This document shows, one piece after another, positions 10,238 to 21,781 of a DNA stretch of 64,000 nucleotides. The stretch is from Cladorrhinum sp. PSN259 (lineage: Eukaryota > Ascomycota > Sordariomycetes > Sordariales > Podosporaceae). Within the stretch, counting starts at the first letter, position 1, and the number at the start of each line of letters is the position of its first letter. Location: NCBI GenBank assembly GCA_033725935.1, contig MU867078.1, positions 434,001 to 498,000 of the forward strand. The letters run 5' to 3'. The notes beneath the pieces were generated by a model. The model worked only from the letters and a program-made list of their open reading frames with translations, ran no database searches and was not told the origin of the DNA. The position numbers and the translations under genes are program-made.

Positions 10238-11858
10238 TCATACCCTCCTAGTAGGAAACCTCTCCTGTGTCCACCTATTAGCTCTCATGTTCGCCAGCTT
10301 TTCGGGCGAATGTGCCGGTACCAGATTCTCTCCGCTTAAGCCGCCAGTCCTCCGCTTCAATGGGCTCTGTTGTTGCTGAGCCCTAATCATCCTCTCTGTC
10401 AACTGCCTCTGCTCCATTGCAGCCATCTCCCTGTTATTCCTTGGCGTGCCAGTGATTCCCTCCACGCCCAAAGCCTTCTTTAACGGTGAATCCTTGTGGG
10501 TGTACAATCCCATGTTTCCACCAAAGTTAGTGGTGGATTGAGGGACGCCCAGTGAATTGGTGCCAGTGCTGGTGCGAAGAGGTGTTCCTTTCGCCGGGGA
10601 AAGACCACCGACGGTACGGGAGGTGTAAGGAGTAGCAGCTGATTCGCCGTAAGCTATCGAATCTTCGGTGTCATCATCGGCGGAGGAGGCCTGGGTCTGG
10701 CTTTGGGTTTGAGGAGGAAGGCTATTTCGAAGGGCCGACTGCTGCTGAAGTTGTCGAGCAAAGCTCAGAGGTTGAGTGCCGGGAGTGGTTGGTCTGGGCT
10801 TGGCTTTGGCAGTTAGAGGCGTGAAAGGGGAGGGAGACTTGCGTGCTGACACAATGGCCTCGGGATCAACGTATTTCGCGTAGTTGGGATTCGGGTAGGT
10901 CTGGAAGCCGCGGCGTATGACGGACAAGGGTGTGCCGATCGCGATTGTCTCCTGCTCGATGGTGCTATCATCGGTATTAATGGCAACCTGCGTGGCAACA
11001 TCACGATAGACGGGGTTAAGGCGGGGGTGAACAAATTTGGTGTCGTATTCGCGCATCACTTCACGCTGAATAATAGCGTTATCCTTGGCCTGTTGGGTAT
11101 AGCGCGAGTGCGTGATGAGGAGCTGAACCGAGAGAATAGCCTGCAGAAGGAGACACTTGAAGACTGTGACGCTTGGGCGCGGGTCGAGGGGCGTCAGTGG
11201 GAGGAAGAGCATGTAAATGAGTATGTGTCCAGGGCTGAAGAGACAGAACATGCGCAGAGTAGCCGGATACGGATCCCATACTTGCAACTCCCATACATCG
11301 CGTGACTTGTCCGGATGGGCACGCTCCTCAGCCGTTTCGCTCTTGAAAAGCTCCTGAATGAACCTCAAAGGGGTGGAAGTGCCGGGTGTAGAATCGACTC
11401 GTACGCGATGGGCTGAGGGCGTTGATGGACCCTTAGTCTCGACGTTGGCCTCGAACAATCGGTAATTTCGCGATCGTGTCAATGCATAAAATGCATTCAA
11501 GCAAGAGACAGAGAGAAGCGTCCATGCGAGGGTGTGAATCTGGGCGCGTATAGATGTTAGCCAAGCTGTACAGTTAGCGTCGCGCGACAGCAAAACTCAC
11601 CAGCCATGTCAACGGGCCGCCAGCAGGAGCATCACCAAACACATCATCAATGTCATCCCGTTGCGAGACGATATTAGCTCTTGCAAGAAGGTAGACAAAG
11701 TTGGCCGCCAGTCCAAACTTTGTGCCGAAGCCCTCCGAGTCCCAGTCAAACGTCTGGACCTCCTCCGAAAGCCAGAGATAGAAGTCCATGGGATTCAAAA
11801 GGGCCTGAAGTCGCTGGGACAGCGGCTTACGCCGTACTAATCGCGGTGTTGGTGGCAT
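10238..11858 (-). CDS. NUR1: Nuclear rim protein 1 (Nur1/Mug154 family)
   Basis: Nur1 is an inner nuclear membrane protein; in budding yeast it works with Heh1 and cohibin to tether rDNA and silent chromatin at the nuclear edge. Two exons are inferred, 11858-11601 and 11539-10238, giving 519 residues. The start MPPTPRLVRRKPLSQR was preferred to an ATG 22 codons upstream because the family begins with this block. The segment FYLWLSEEVQTFDWDS and, further on, YPNPNYAKYVDPEAIV are family signatures. Hydrophobic stretches flank the splice join (TLAWTLLSVSCLNAFYAL) and occur near MFCLFSPGHILIYMLFLPL and VFKCLLLQAILSVQLLI. The C-terminal half is Ser/Thr/Pro/Gln-rich and ends in a basic tail. The acceptor chosen (CAG before ATTCAC) keeps phase 0; the nearer ACAG would break the frame unless a weaker donor is used. 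Confidence 0.9.
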
Positions 11859-12582
11859 GATGATTGCTGCCGTTGTTGTGGAAAATTGGTCGTTTTTGTT
11901 GAATGCGCTCCGCAAGTTCCTCAATCAATGAAATCACCACTTTTCTTTTAGATCGCCATAAAAATGATCGAGAGCCCGAACCGAAGGGGGACGTCGTCGA
12001 TAAGAAATTGAAAAGAAATGGCTTCGCAGCGCTTCGTTAAGCGAGCAAAGTAATTCGTTGTCGTTATCGCCAGTCGAATTGGCGATGATGTTGTTTGGTC
12101 GAAAGGGAAGAAGAAAGTCGCAAACTTTGGTTTTTTTGTTGTTTACATTTTCCGGGTCCAGTTAAGTCCCCAAAATGCACCAAGCTTGAGCTCCACCACC
12201 AGGCAGGTGGTTCAAAGAGCCAAGGTATGAAATCGGAGAAATTGCCGGAAACAGGGATCCCTGCGGCATGAGTCTGGTCAACCCGCAGCACGGCGCCAAG
12301 CCAAATCAAATGTGGAGCTTGTCAGTTGCTGTTGGTCAGAGCTTCAGATGACCTGCTGGAGCAGCAGCGTCACTTCAGTTTCCCAGGTTGCCAATCGCAG
12401 TGCGGGACACTGGCCGTTGCGACGAGGAACCGACATCCACATCTTCCACCAACAACCACCAACCTGCCGCCGCCGCCGCCGCCGACGATTCGAACAAGAG
12501 AAGCTCCTTGATTTTGCAGTTCAACCTACAATTACCAATACACACTCGATTGCATAAAAACAACGCCAACCAATTCGTCGAA
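11859..12582. other. Divergent promoter region of NUR1 and VMA7
   Basis: About 0.7 kb separates the two start codons, with NUR1 leaving leftward and VMA7 rightward. A GCC trinucleotide run of about seven units lies at about 12466-12486, in the likely VMA7 leader. No further gene is seen. Confidence 0.55.
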
Positions 12583-13162
12583 ATGGCGTCCCAAGCCGAC
12601 TACAAAGACAGGCAATTCCTAGCCGTCATAGGAGATGAGGTCCGTACCCTTACTTACACCCCCTTCTCGCATTTCCTTCCGCCTCCCTTTTCCCTTTTAA
12701 CATGCCATTCACTAACTCTTCCCAGGACTCCGTCACAGGCCTTCTCCTAGCCGGCATCGGGGTGCGTTTTCTCCCCTTGCTATTCTTTACAACCCGTCTA
12801 ACATACCAAAAGCACGTAACCCAACCCCCAGACAACCAAAAGAACTTCCTCGTAGTCGACAGCAAAACAGACAATGCAGCCATCGAAGCCGCTTTTGAAC
12901 GATTCACCAACGAGCGCAAGGATATCGGGATCGTCTTGATCAACCAACATGTTTGTTTTATTATGCCCACGATACTACCTTCAGAAATCCAGTGACTGAT
13001 TGACCGTTGGAATGAAAATAGATCGCCGACCGGATAAGACACCGCATCGACACCTATACGCAAGCATTCCCTGCCGTTCTCGAAATCCCAAGCAAAGACC
13101 ACCCTTACGATCCCGAGAAGGACAGCGTCTTGCGCAGAGTTCGTCGGTTGTTTGGCGAGTAA
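12583..13162 (+). CDS. VMA7: V-type H+-ATPase subunit F
   Basis: Subunit F sits in the central stalk of the V1 sector of the vacuolar proton pump and turns with subunit D. Four exons are inferred: 12583-12639, 12726-12761, 12813-12950 and 13022-13162, giving 123 residues, the usual size. The joins give the conserved run GLLLAGIGHVTQPP, then KNFLVVDSK, a helix ERFTNERKDIGIVLINQH, and the ending KDHPYDPEKDSVLRRV, all family hallmarks. Exon 2 is only 36 bp and intron 2 only 51 bp. Intron 2 ends in CCAAAAG, a purine-rich acceptor. All joins are phase 0. The start ATG has AAATGG context after a GCC-repeat leader. Confidence 0.96.
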
Positions 13163-13601
13163 ACTGAGAGTTGCAAGTATGATACCGAGAGTTGGATTCT
13201 TTTGCGAATTATGATGCAGAGTGTTTATAAATTCAAAGCTGCGTGGTCAGGGTTTAAAGAGCGAGAGAATTTTTTCAGGTTTCGAAGAGTCAATGATTGC
13301 TGTGCCTGTTGTGTATTCCCTATAGTAGCCAAAAGCCTCAAGACTCCGTGCTTGCAAAATCACATATGCCGTGAAACTACCCTACATGCTAGGATGAGAA
13401 AGAAAAAGCAAAAGACAAAAACTCAAAAAGGGTTTAAAAAGGAAAACTCCGGATTATCACCGTTCCACCAATGTCGTAAATACCATTTGCCATCAAAACG
13501 TTGCGTCCGTGATACGAGTGTGTATGTTTAATACAACCTTCAACCCCTTTCCCATCTCCGTAAATCAGAATATGAGCATCTCTGATTGTTAGAGCACATG
13601 C
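13163..13601. other. Convergent 3' region between VMA7 and NPC2
   Basis: VMA7 ends rightward at 13162 and NPC2 ends leftward at 13602. The segment is A-rich around 13390-13440 and contains no supported gene. Confidence 0.6.
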
Positions 13602-14273
13602 TTAGAGATCGCCCAAGAGACCTCCAGTAAGACCCCTCTTGGGCCCAAACGTTACGACGGCGGTCAAGCAGGTGATGTGCTCGTCGTTGTTGTTGTAAAC
13701 ATCGGCAAAGACCGTGTACTTTCCCTGTATTGAGATTGTTTGTTAGTATGAGATCTTGAGGTAGGATACGGGATAGAGGAAACATACAGGTGGAATCTCC
13801 TTGGGCAAATCAACAGACTTGGTAATAGTGATCTTGCCCTTCTCAATGGGACACGTCATTTCGACGTTCTTCATCTCCTTGCAGAGGTCGGCCTGGGTGT
13901 TGATGAGGCGGATGTAACCGTACTTGACAGTAAGGTTAACGTATGCACCTTCCTCAATGTCCTCCTTGACGGTTCCCGTGGCCTCAATGATCAGAGTGGT
14001 GCCACTATTTTATCATCAGTTTCAGTGATTAACTATGTGTTTTGAAATATCAATCTGCAAAACGTACGCTTCGGGTGGGTTGGGGGTCAATGTGACCTTC
14101 TCGAGATCGATAATATCATCGCCACGGTCGGCATCACAGTACTTGAGAGGATTTTGGCCGGGAACCTCGAGAGGGTCTCCGAGAATAACGCTTTGGCTAT
14201 CGGTACGGAACACATTGAGGGCGTTGGTAGTCGTCGCCGCAGCGAGGGCGATGAAGGTCGTCGAGAACCTCAT
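13602..14273 (-). CDS. NPC2: Phosphatidylglycerol/phosphatidylinositol transfer protein (NPC2/ML domain)
   Basis: A small secreted or vacuolar lipid carrier of the ML (MD-2-related) fold; fungal members carry phospholipids or sterol and pair with the NPC1 membrane protein. Three exons are inferred: 14273-14068, 14004-13788 and 13724-13602, giving 181 residues. The N-terminus MRFSTTFIALAAATTTNA is a signal peptide. Conserved points include the NPLKYCDADRGDDIIDL block after the signal peptide, LCKEMKNVEMTCPIEKGK in the middle, and DEHITCLTAVVTFG near the end; the cysteines are placed as in the disulfide-bonded family. Exon 1 ends within the Ala codon of NPPEA, and the splice restores AGTTLIIEATG. 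It is convergent with VMA7 and unrelated to it in function. Confidence 0.95.
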
Positions 14274-17200
14274 GGCGAACCTTTGTTACCGATTGTCGGT
14301 GGAGAAAGATGATATGGAATGCGGGGGAACTCTGGTTTTGACACGACGCACCGCTTTACTCGAATATACACAGCGGGTTGATGTTGAATCGGAAATGAAA
14401 CGAGATTTCAATGTCTCCAAAAACACTGATTGTTTTGTTTGGTAAAGTTGATGGAGACGATGATGCGGCGATGTCTAAGATAACGGCAACAGCTCTGAAA
14501 GGATACAGCAAGGCGAGCGGTGGTTGGTCACACTCTCAGTTTGTGACGCTGGTTGGCTCCTGCTTGCCACGCCTGCTCGCCTCCAACCGCACGTCATGGG
14601 AGGAGGCAGCCTGAACTCTGATTCGCTCTGACTTCCCCATCCTGCGCGTCCGCTTCACTCCGCTCCTGGCAAGAACCTGGGACGCTTGTCTCGACCTGAC
14701 GTATCATGAGAGTTCTGGTGGGTCCAACTTGCTCCACTCTTGCCAATCAAACGGCAGATCGAAAGCAGGGGACCAGCAAACAGGAACCTTGCCATGCTTG
14801 CTTGTCGGAAGCCCCGCAGGGGAATGGAAATTTGAGCTCAAGTTCTCGATAATCAATATCAGTGGTGAAGTAGGCACATCGGAAGATCCTCCTATGTATT
14901 ATAGATCGCATTCATCCCTCCTGCATATACAATAGGGTATTTGGCATCGTCACTGATTGGCGTCAATAACATTGCGGCTGGCTGAGACACTCCGGTTGCA
15001 ACCGATATATTTGGCGACGACACATCATCCAAAGTCCGTCCTTCATATTTCCTTGTCCACCATGGACACCCATTTCCCGCCAAAGGAGATAGGTTATCTC
15101 GATGACATAGGATGTATTAGCTCAGGCGTTATTCAGCTACGGAAGGCGACAGTATATTTGCTTGAAATCTCTCTTTGAAACCGAACGAACAGATCTGAGG
15201 GATGGCGAATGGCAACTTGCGGATTCGGTGATTCGTTCGTGGTGGGGCAACCAGACGATGCTTCCTGCAGAGTAACTGTCTGATGTAACTGCATTGGCCG
15301 CAAGGTCCAATCAAGATGCGATCGCACATCTGCGAGAGTTTCCAAGGGTAATTTGCTCAGGAGAAGTTCAACCAGCGCAAAAGTATCTTTCGGCTTCAGC
15401 CTCGGTGGCTTACACACAAACCTTGATATTTCAATGTAGGAAGCCAAAGACTCACACAAAAACAGGCGGTCATTGGTCCAGGTATAAAGGCCGATGGGTA
15501 GCTTGAAGGTTGGCGTGTTCCGTTCCGGGCGAAACAACATCATCTCTTCTTGCAACTCACATAGGAACACGGGTTTGTCAACCTGCACAATGGCACAGCG
15601 ATTCCGGAACCTTTTACGACGAGGAACAGGAAATGTCCGGGCCAACTCAAACCCCAGTTCTGAAGATATGGCTAAAGACATCAGCGATGACGCCTGGATT
15701 CACATTGAAAGAAGCTTCTTACTAGAGTCGGGTCAACAAATGGAGGTTCCGCAACGCTTGGGCGTGACGCTAACAGAGGAACGCATCCACGAAGAAACCC
15801 CCAACATGCTCGTACTAGTGACAACTACAGTTGTTGACAAGGAACTCAACGTAACCTACGTGCATGTAGTTGCTTCCGTGTCCACGACGGCGGTCACAAA
15901 CGCACCAGCCGAAGCTGCTATCAAAGCAGCCGACACTGTTAGGCTGGGTGCTACCAACATAATAGCTGCCAACAAGGGCACTCCTGTTACCGTCAGCGTG
16001 CCTGCCGGTGCCATCGCCATCCATCCCGCAAAGACAGCAATTGTGGGAAACACATTCCGCGGCATTCCAAAAAAGGTGGCCCATAAGAGTCAGGATCAGC
16101 TGCCACCACACAGGGGGCACCGCCGCTGTTCAGTCTGTTTTTGAACACCCACAAACTTCGAGGCACTAGGAACGTGGGCCAAACCAAGTTTGACGAATAC
16201 AGTAAACCATGTCGCTCAAGTCAAACTGCGGTACTCATGATATCGAAGCGCAGGTATCGGGATGGAGGCATCGGCGACGGGAGGTAGGGATAGCTTTCTA
16301 TAAGAAGCGGGGCCAGATGGGTGCTTTATGTTTCTTGTTTGCTCGCTCATTCGAACACACACTCGGAGGGAACGGCTGGCGTTTGATAGGGAGTCGTGGG
16401 GTATATGACGGTTCATGCTTGGAGGGCTGCTGCTGTTGCTCGGCTTCGGAGTTCGATTATTGATGCTGATGCTGCTGTTATTCCAGTTGTTGTGATGTTG
16501 TTTTGAATGGGAGGGAAAGTCGTTGCCGGAAAGCTCGCACACTTTCAGTGGTTGGTGCTGAGACAAAGGACCCCTGTTGGGTGCATCCTGGCAACAACGC
16601 ACAAGCAACCCCTTCAAGTTCCGACACTTGTATTTTTAGCGTGACGTCAGAAGGTTTTGTTTCCGCAAACAGCAAAAGCAGACGAAAGCAGACGGCACAT
16701 CGCACGCAGAGACCAACCGCAGGTTTGTTACTGCGTAGGAGCAACGACTCGGCGGCGGCCATCAAGATGCCATCGAAATAATGTTGAAACCACGCAATCA
16801 ATCAATCAGTCAAATGAGTCTCTTTCCAAGTACCGAGTACGTATTGTTAGTGATATGCTACAGAGGATAGGCAATCAAAGGAGAAAATGACGTTCGCCAA
16901 TTGGAACGCGCCAAAATTCTTTCAGCCAAAGATAGGAATTGCGGCAACTGACATGCAATTGATTGTCAGTGAGGGGAAGACTCACAAGAGTCCAGATCTG
17001 CACAGAGTTGACTTATCGGCCGCCGTCTTGTCAGGCACAGAGAAACGCACACGCCAGGCAGCCGACACTCGGACCACTCCGAGCTAGGCAATGTTGACAG
17101 CTCTGCCCACACTTTGGTAGCTTCTTTTTTGCCATTAGCACTGCCCAGGTATCGACCTCTCGCTGTGCCAACGTTTCCCCGTTTTCCCACCCCTTAAACT

Positions 17201-18883
17201 TTTTCCCTCATGAATCACTCACGCACGCCCAAAACACCGCCGCCATGACTTTCGGCACACCTTGGATCCATCTTCCAAGCATGCAGAAAATCATCGGTTT
17301 GCATCTATTCCCATCCTGATATTTCTTTACCTATCATGCAGTCAATATTTTGTACGAGAGTCCTCCTGCTGGAGCGACCACCATTCTTCCCCGCTCTTTT
17401 CCCGCTCTGCTGAGCCCTTTGGCAGGAGTGTGGCTCTCTGCGCTCGCGCACTCGGCCTTCAAGGTTTTTTTGCAGCGTCCGTCACTTTCACTGTCCAACG
17501 AAAATGGCACAAGCTGCGCAATCGACTCCCGTGGCCCCGCACCACTCTTCGTCCAATCCGGAGCCCTCCTTCGCAGCGCCAGCTCTCAGAATCCGTCCCG
17601 CCCCCTGCTGCACGTTCTCACCCTCTCTCACTCTTTTTTCAAAAAAGCAACCAAAAGCTTAGGTCGCACCGGGTGCCTCAGGCTTACTTTTCAAGGGTGG
17701 AGTCCCTCGCGCAGCACAGATCCATACGTTTCTGTCGCGATGGGGGAGGGGGGAATTGCGGACGGGACTGCAGTATTCAGGTAGAGACGAGAGTGAGATG
17801 TGCGAAAGAAAAAAAAAAAAGAAAAAAAAAGGAAAAGGCAACTATGTCGTGGTGCGCAAACTTGGAGGCGATTCAGGATGTGGGCGCGCAACTCATTCAG
17901 CACCGAAAAACTCCCCCCCCCCAAAAAAAAAGACCAAGAGAGTTCAAGTTCAAGGCTTTGGCCGTCGCCCGCTTTTGCCATGGCCAGAGCCAAGTCCTGA
18001 TTGGCCCGTGCCATGCGCATTCCCTCAGGTTCCCCCTTCCTGGCCCTGGCCCCAGTCGCAGACCCATTCTTTTGGGAGTCTGCGGGCTGGGGCTTTGGGG
18101 CTTTACTGAACGCAGCGCGCAGTGCACCAGCAGCACAGCACCCAAGGTGTTGCTCCCGGCTCTGATGGTGGTGGGCCCCCCTCCCTCACTCTTGCACTTT
18201 CCCACTCTCCTCGTTCAAACTCTGCCTCTAGGTTCTCTTCTTTATTCCAAGGTCCGCATTTTCGCGTCACCCATTCGCCATTAGGCCCCTCGATTCTCAA
18301 GGGTGCTGTGCTCGATTTCCAATCACTGCCATCACGACGAGTCCCTCCCGAATTCCAGCACCTTTGTCCTCGAGGCGCAACTCATTTCCATCCCATCTCC
18401 ATCGAGTTTCCGCCCCGAAGCCCGTCCAGTCGTGACGATCCCACAGCACTACCTTCTTGACAAATAACCATATTCTGCTCTCTGCACCCGAACGCTGGCT
18501 TCTGGTCATCGGTTCTCACCAAACTCTATTTCAAAAGCCCTCGTCGACATTCCCCGACCTTGACATCTTCGACGACGTCTTCAGAGCACGACGTGTCCTC
18601 CTGAGGGCCGAAGGAGCCGTTCAAGACCACAGACCCGCAAACGAGGCCCTCTGGATCAATAACTGCTGCTCTTTATTTTCTCTCTAGCAGCCGCACCCTT
18701 CAGCAGCGCACCCTCGACACTCTCGACGAATGACACTCTCGTCTCCCTCAGTGGAATTTCCATTGCATCCAGCCGAGAGTCAATCGCGTCGAAGCGCGCA
18801 ACCAGCATGCCCTTCAGACCAGAGAGATAACTGCTCACACAATTCCTCCGCCATCCCGCCATCGCGAGGCCACCTCAAAGATT
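14274..18883. other. 4.6-kb gap between NPC2 and SET3, mostly without recognisable genes
   Basis: NPC2 leaves leftward from 14273 and SET3 starts rightward at 18884. The right part (about 17.2-18.9 kb) is pyrimidine-rich with A-runs near 17810-17840 and C/A runs near 17910-17930, and probably holds the SET3 promoter and a long leader. The 340-codon frame at 17262-18284 is rich in Ser, Pro and Arg and looks like chance. Between 15.1 and 16.2 kb, long frames are open on both strands: 15133-15681 (minus), and 15494-16144 (plus), whose third codon positions favour C. At most one is coding. Confidence 0.5.
15133..15681 (-). CDS. Possible unrecognised gene or gene remnant (182 codons)
   Basis: A 182-codon open frame with an ordinary protein composition: mixed hydrophobic and charged residues, stretches such as FKLPIGLYTWTNDRLFLCES, and a Leu-rich segment near LVELLLSKLPLETLADV. 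I do not recognise the family and see no convincing splice partner upstream. An overlapping plus-strand frame (15494-16144, 216 codons) competes with it, so this may be a spurious frame, a single-exon hypothetical gene, or a relic. Low confidence. Confidence 0.2.
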   Translation of the reverse strand: MSLAISSELGFELARTFPVPRRKRFRNRCAIVQVDKPVFLCELQEEMMLFRPERNTPTFKLPIGLYTWTNDRLFLCESLASYIEISRFVCKPPRLKPKDTFALVELLLSKLPLETLADVRSHLDWTLRPMQLHQTVTLQEASSGCPTTNESPNPQVAIRHPSDLFVRFQREISSKYTVAFRS

Positions 18884-21781
18884 ATGACAGACAAGCCGCT
18901 GCCACCGCCGCTGCCAACGCCGATCGCGTTACCTAGTCAGCCTTTCCCCGCTCTCCCGAATGCCGTCACGTTTGGAGATGGCACAGTACGGAAACAAGAA
19001 GGCATAGAGGAAGAGCCATACACAATCAAGTGTATTTGTGACAATCCTGACGATGACGGAAACACGATTTTTTGCGAGACATGCGAAACCTGGCAGCACA
19101 TCGAATGCTATTACCCTGACAGGGTTGAAGATGCGCTCAGCGCCGACTTTGCACACTCATGCGTCGATTGCGAGCCCCGACCGTACGATCGACAATCGGC
19201 CATCGAGCGGCAGAAAGCAAAGACCATATTCCCAATCATTACCGAGACAGCGGACAAAAAGCCTAAACGTCCTTCATCTAAGAGTCATAGAAAGAAAAAG
19301 CCGTCTGAGATCTCAATAAATGGACACACCCACGGTCACGGTGCTGCCGAAGCCAAACAACATCATCCAAGCCCATACGATAATTCAAATTCTCACCCTC
19401 CCAAGAAAGCAAAGAACTCACATAAATCAAGTCATTCCGTTAGTGCGCCGGCGCCAAAACGCAGTCCCTCCTACGGAAACGCCAAAACCGGATCCGGTCA
19501 CCCCCCTAGTCCGGCGACGACCCCTCCCGACCTTCCCGATGACTTCGAGATACACAACTACTCGGACGGATTCCTTTCGCTCTACAATGACCATCGCATC
19601 GTTCAGCCCGTCCGAATCAATAGCTTTGCCGACTTGACCGTGTCCAATAAAATGTCGGAGTGGCTGCGTGATAAAGAGAAGATGCAGGAAGACACCGGCT
19701 GCTCCTACAGCGATGTCTTCCAGGTTCTCCCGCCAGGCATCGACTCTCCCTTCAGCACCAAGATGGTGGAGCCCGAGACTACGAGGAAGATTGCTCCCAA
19801 CGGCACTGTTCTCCAATGGCAACTGCTCAGGGCTGTCACCTCAATTGACAAGGATACCCCCCTTATGGAGGTCAACGGCCATATCGGATTGCAACGAGTG
19901 TACTGCGCTGATCCAGTCAATCGATGGAGCGAATTTACGTCGCCACTGCCTTTTGTCTTTTTCCACCCACTTCTTCCTTTGTACATTGATACCCGGCGTG
20001 AGGGCTCAGATGCGCGATGCGTTCGACGAAGCTGCAGGCCAAACGCCGTCCTCGAAACCTACCTTTCAAGAGAGCCGCAGACATACCACTTTTGGCTTGT
20101 GAGCGACCGACCAATTGCAGCGAAGGAACAAATAACCATCCCCTGGGACTTTCGGTTTCCGAAGGAGCGCAAACCACGGATACTTCAGCTTCTTGGGCTC
20201 AGCGAGGACTCAGAGGCGGTCCCGGACGCCGACGAGTACCAATTTCTTCGTGATTGGATACATACCGTCCTCTCGGAATATGGCGGCTGCGCCTGCGATC
20301 TTGGACCCGATTGCGCTTTTGTCCGTTTTCACCGAACTTGGCTTGCGAAGTCCCAAACTAAGAAGACAAAGAAGCGAAAATCGAAGTCGCAGCATGCCAT
20401 TTCTCCAACCAGCACCGGACATGCTACAAACAGTCGCGCCGCTAGTGAGGGTCACCTAGACGACGTTCCCGAGCATACTGAACGCAGATCCGTTTCTGGC
20501 TCCTCTCGCAGCAAACCATCAAGTCGTGACATGACCCCGACAGCACGCCAGGGCTCATTCGACACGCTTGGTATATTGACTGAACCAACGGACAGGGATA
20601 AGCGCAAAGTTGCAATGGTTGAGGACTCATTCCGTCGGATGGAACAGCAACAGCCACCACGGAAACGAAAACGAGTTTCTGACGGGAACAATGTATCCTA
20701 TGCAAAAGGGTCGAAAACAAGCTCGGCCGCGCAGACTCCGAACCCTTCAAATGGGTCGCATGCGCCCCGGCTTTATGTTAACGTCGGCACTGGGACTGGG
20801 GCTTCAAGAAGCAAGTCGGGTTCCCCAACGTCGCCTCGTACCATTCCCAAAGCACAAAGCCACAAAAAGCCCACTTCAAGGACTGGCTCTGTTCCAGCGG
20901 CTTCTAGAAACGCTTCCATTGTTCCACCCCCAACCTATCGTGACGCCTCCGTCCAAACGGACCCCGAGCCGGAACAAATGCCAGAAACCCCGGTACCAGC
21001 ACGTCGGTTGGTCTCGGGCTTGAGGAAGCGGGCGCTCGACCACAGGCATCAGTTACGCCTCGAGGAAGAAGAGCGTCGTAAGCGGCAAGCTCTCGAGGTC
21101 CCACGGAATTCAATCTCGATAAATGATGCTGCCGTTGCAGAAAACCATCTTCTTCTCTCATCCCCAACAACACCAAGGGGATCTGAGAAGAGCCTTGAGG
21201 CACCTCCATCTGCTGGGAGTCACGCGTCGGAAGATGTTCACATGCCCGACGCTCCATCTTTATTTACAACGAATTCAGTCTCCGGTACCGGTGCCTCCAT
21301 AATCTCAACGGCGACTCCAACAAAGAAACAGTCTCCGGACTTGCGAGTCCAAATGCCGCCTGTCCCATCTTTCGACAGTCCCACATCTGCCGCATCTACA
21401 CCACTATCTGCAGGTGGCTCGGTAATACAGTCGCCTTTTTCGGCCGGCGGTTTGCCCAGCGCATTCGCTCCACCGTGTGTTAATGGCGTGGCGGTTGTGG
21501 CACCAAGTCCAATCAAGAAGAAGCTAAGCCTCAGCGATTACACTAGAATTAGGATTAACAAGGCCGCTGCGGCTCGTCCGCCTTCAGTTGGTTCGACTTC
21601 ATTAAAGCCTATCCCCCACCCGGAGGATTCAAAGGGTTCCCCTGCCGACATATCCTCGCCAACCGCGGCGGATAAAGAGCAAGAGAAGGAGAAACCGATT
21701 ATCCAGGAACCTCCTGTCTTGGCCGCGACCTCGGCACCACCAGTAGCTTCGGCGTCACCAGCAGCCAATGGCACCGTGTAG
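18884..21781 (+). CDS. SET3: SET3-type chromatin protein with PHD finger and SET domain
   Basis: Set3 is the scaffold of the Set3C histone deacetylase complex, which reads H3K4 methylation and represses transcription. One uninterrupted frame of 965 residues starts at the ATG at 18884. A PHD finger lies at residues 49-98 with C4HC3 ligands C50, C52, C64, C67, H72, C75, C93 and C96. A basic linker (KKPKRPSSKSHRKKKP) follows, then the SET domain at about 305-430, including VNGHIGLQ, RRSCRPNAVLETYL and EQITIPWDF. The usual NHSCxPN catalytic motif reads RRSCRPN here; Set3-group SET domains are generally thought not to methylate. The C-terminal half is Ser/Pro/Thr-rich and disordered, with one helical, basic segment (RKRALDHRHQLRLEEEERRK). 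The N. crassa counterpart is set-4, from memory. The leader is long and pyrimidine-rich. Confidence 0.92.
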   Translation: MTDKPLPPPLPTPIALPSQPFPALPNAVTFGDGTVRKQEGIEEEPYTIKCICDNPDDDGNTIFCETCETWQHIECYYPDRVEDALSADFAHSCVDCEPRPYDRQSAIERQKAKTIFPIITETADKKPKRPSSKSHRKKKPSEISINGHTHGHGAAEAKQHHPSPYDNSNSHPPKKAKNSHKSSHSVSAPAPKRSPSYGNAKTGSGHPPSPATTPPDLPDDFEIHNYSDGFLSLYNDHRIVQPVRINSFADLTVSNKMSEWLRDKEKMQEDTGCSYSDVFQVLPPGIDSPFSTKMVEPETTRKIAPNGTVLQWQLLRAVTSIDKDTPLMEVNGHIGLQRVYCADPVNRWSEFTSPLPFVFFHPLLPLYIDTRREGSDARCVRRSCRPNAVLETYLSREPQTYHFWLVSDRPIAAKEQITIPWDFRFPKERKPRILQLLGLSEDSEAVPDADEYQFLRDWIHTVLSEYGGCACDLGPDCAFVRFHRTWLAKSQTKKTKKRKSKSQHAISPTSTGHATNSRAASEGHLDDVPEHTERRSVSGSSRSKPSSRDMTPTARQGSFDTLGILTEPTDRDKRKVAMVEDSFRRMEQQQPPRKRKRVSDGNNVSYAKGSKTSSAAQTPNPSNGSHAPRLYVNVGTGTGASRSKSGSPTSPRTIPKAQSHKKPTSRTGSVPAASRNASIVPPPTYRDASVQTDPEPEQMPETPVPARRLVSGLRKRALDHRHQLRLEEEERRKRQALEVPRNSISINDAAVAENHLLLSSPTTPRGSEKSLEAPPSAGSHASEDVHMPDAPSLFTTNSVSGTGASIISTATPTKKQSPDLRVQMPPVPSFDSPTSAASTPLSAGGSVIQSPFSAGGLPSAFAPPCVNGVAVVAPSPIKKKLSLSDYTRIRINKAAAARPPSVGSTSLKPIPHPEDSKGSPADISSPTAADKEQEKEKPIIQEPPVLAATSAPPVASASPAANGTV

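Noticed and set aside
11574..11600. Read-through of the NUR1 first exon past the GTGAGT donor
   Set aside because: The frame closes at once, and splicing to 11539 restores a continuous membrane helix in phase.
17262..18284. 340-codon plus-strand open frame upstream of SET3
   Set aside because: Ser/Pro/Arg/Lys low complexity, includes a translated A-run, no recognisable domain; probably part of the SET3 promoter and leader.
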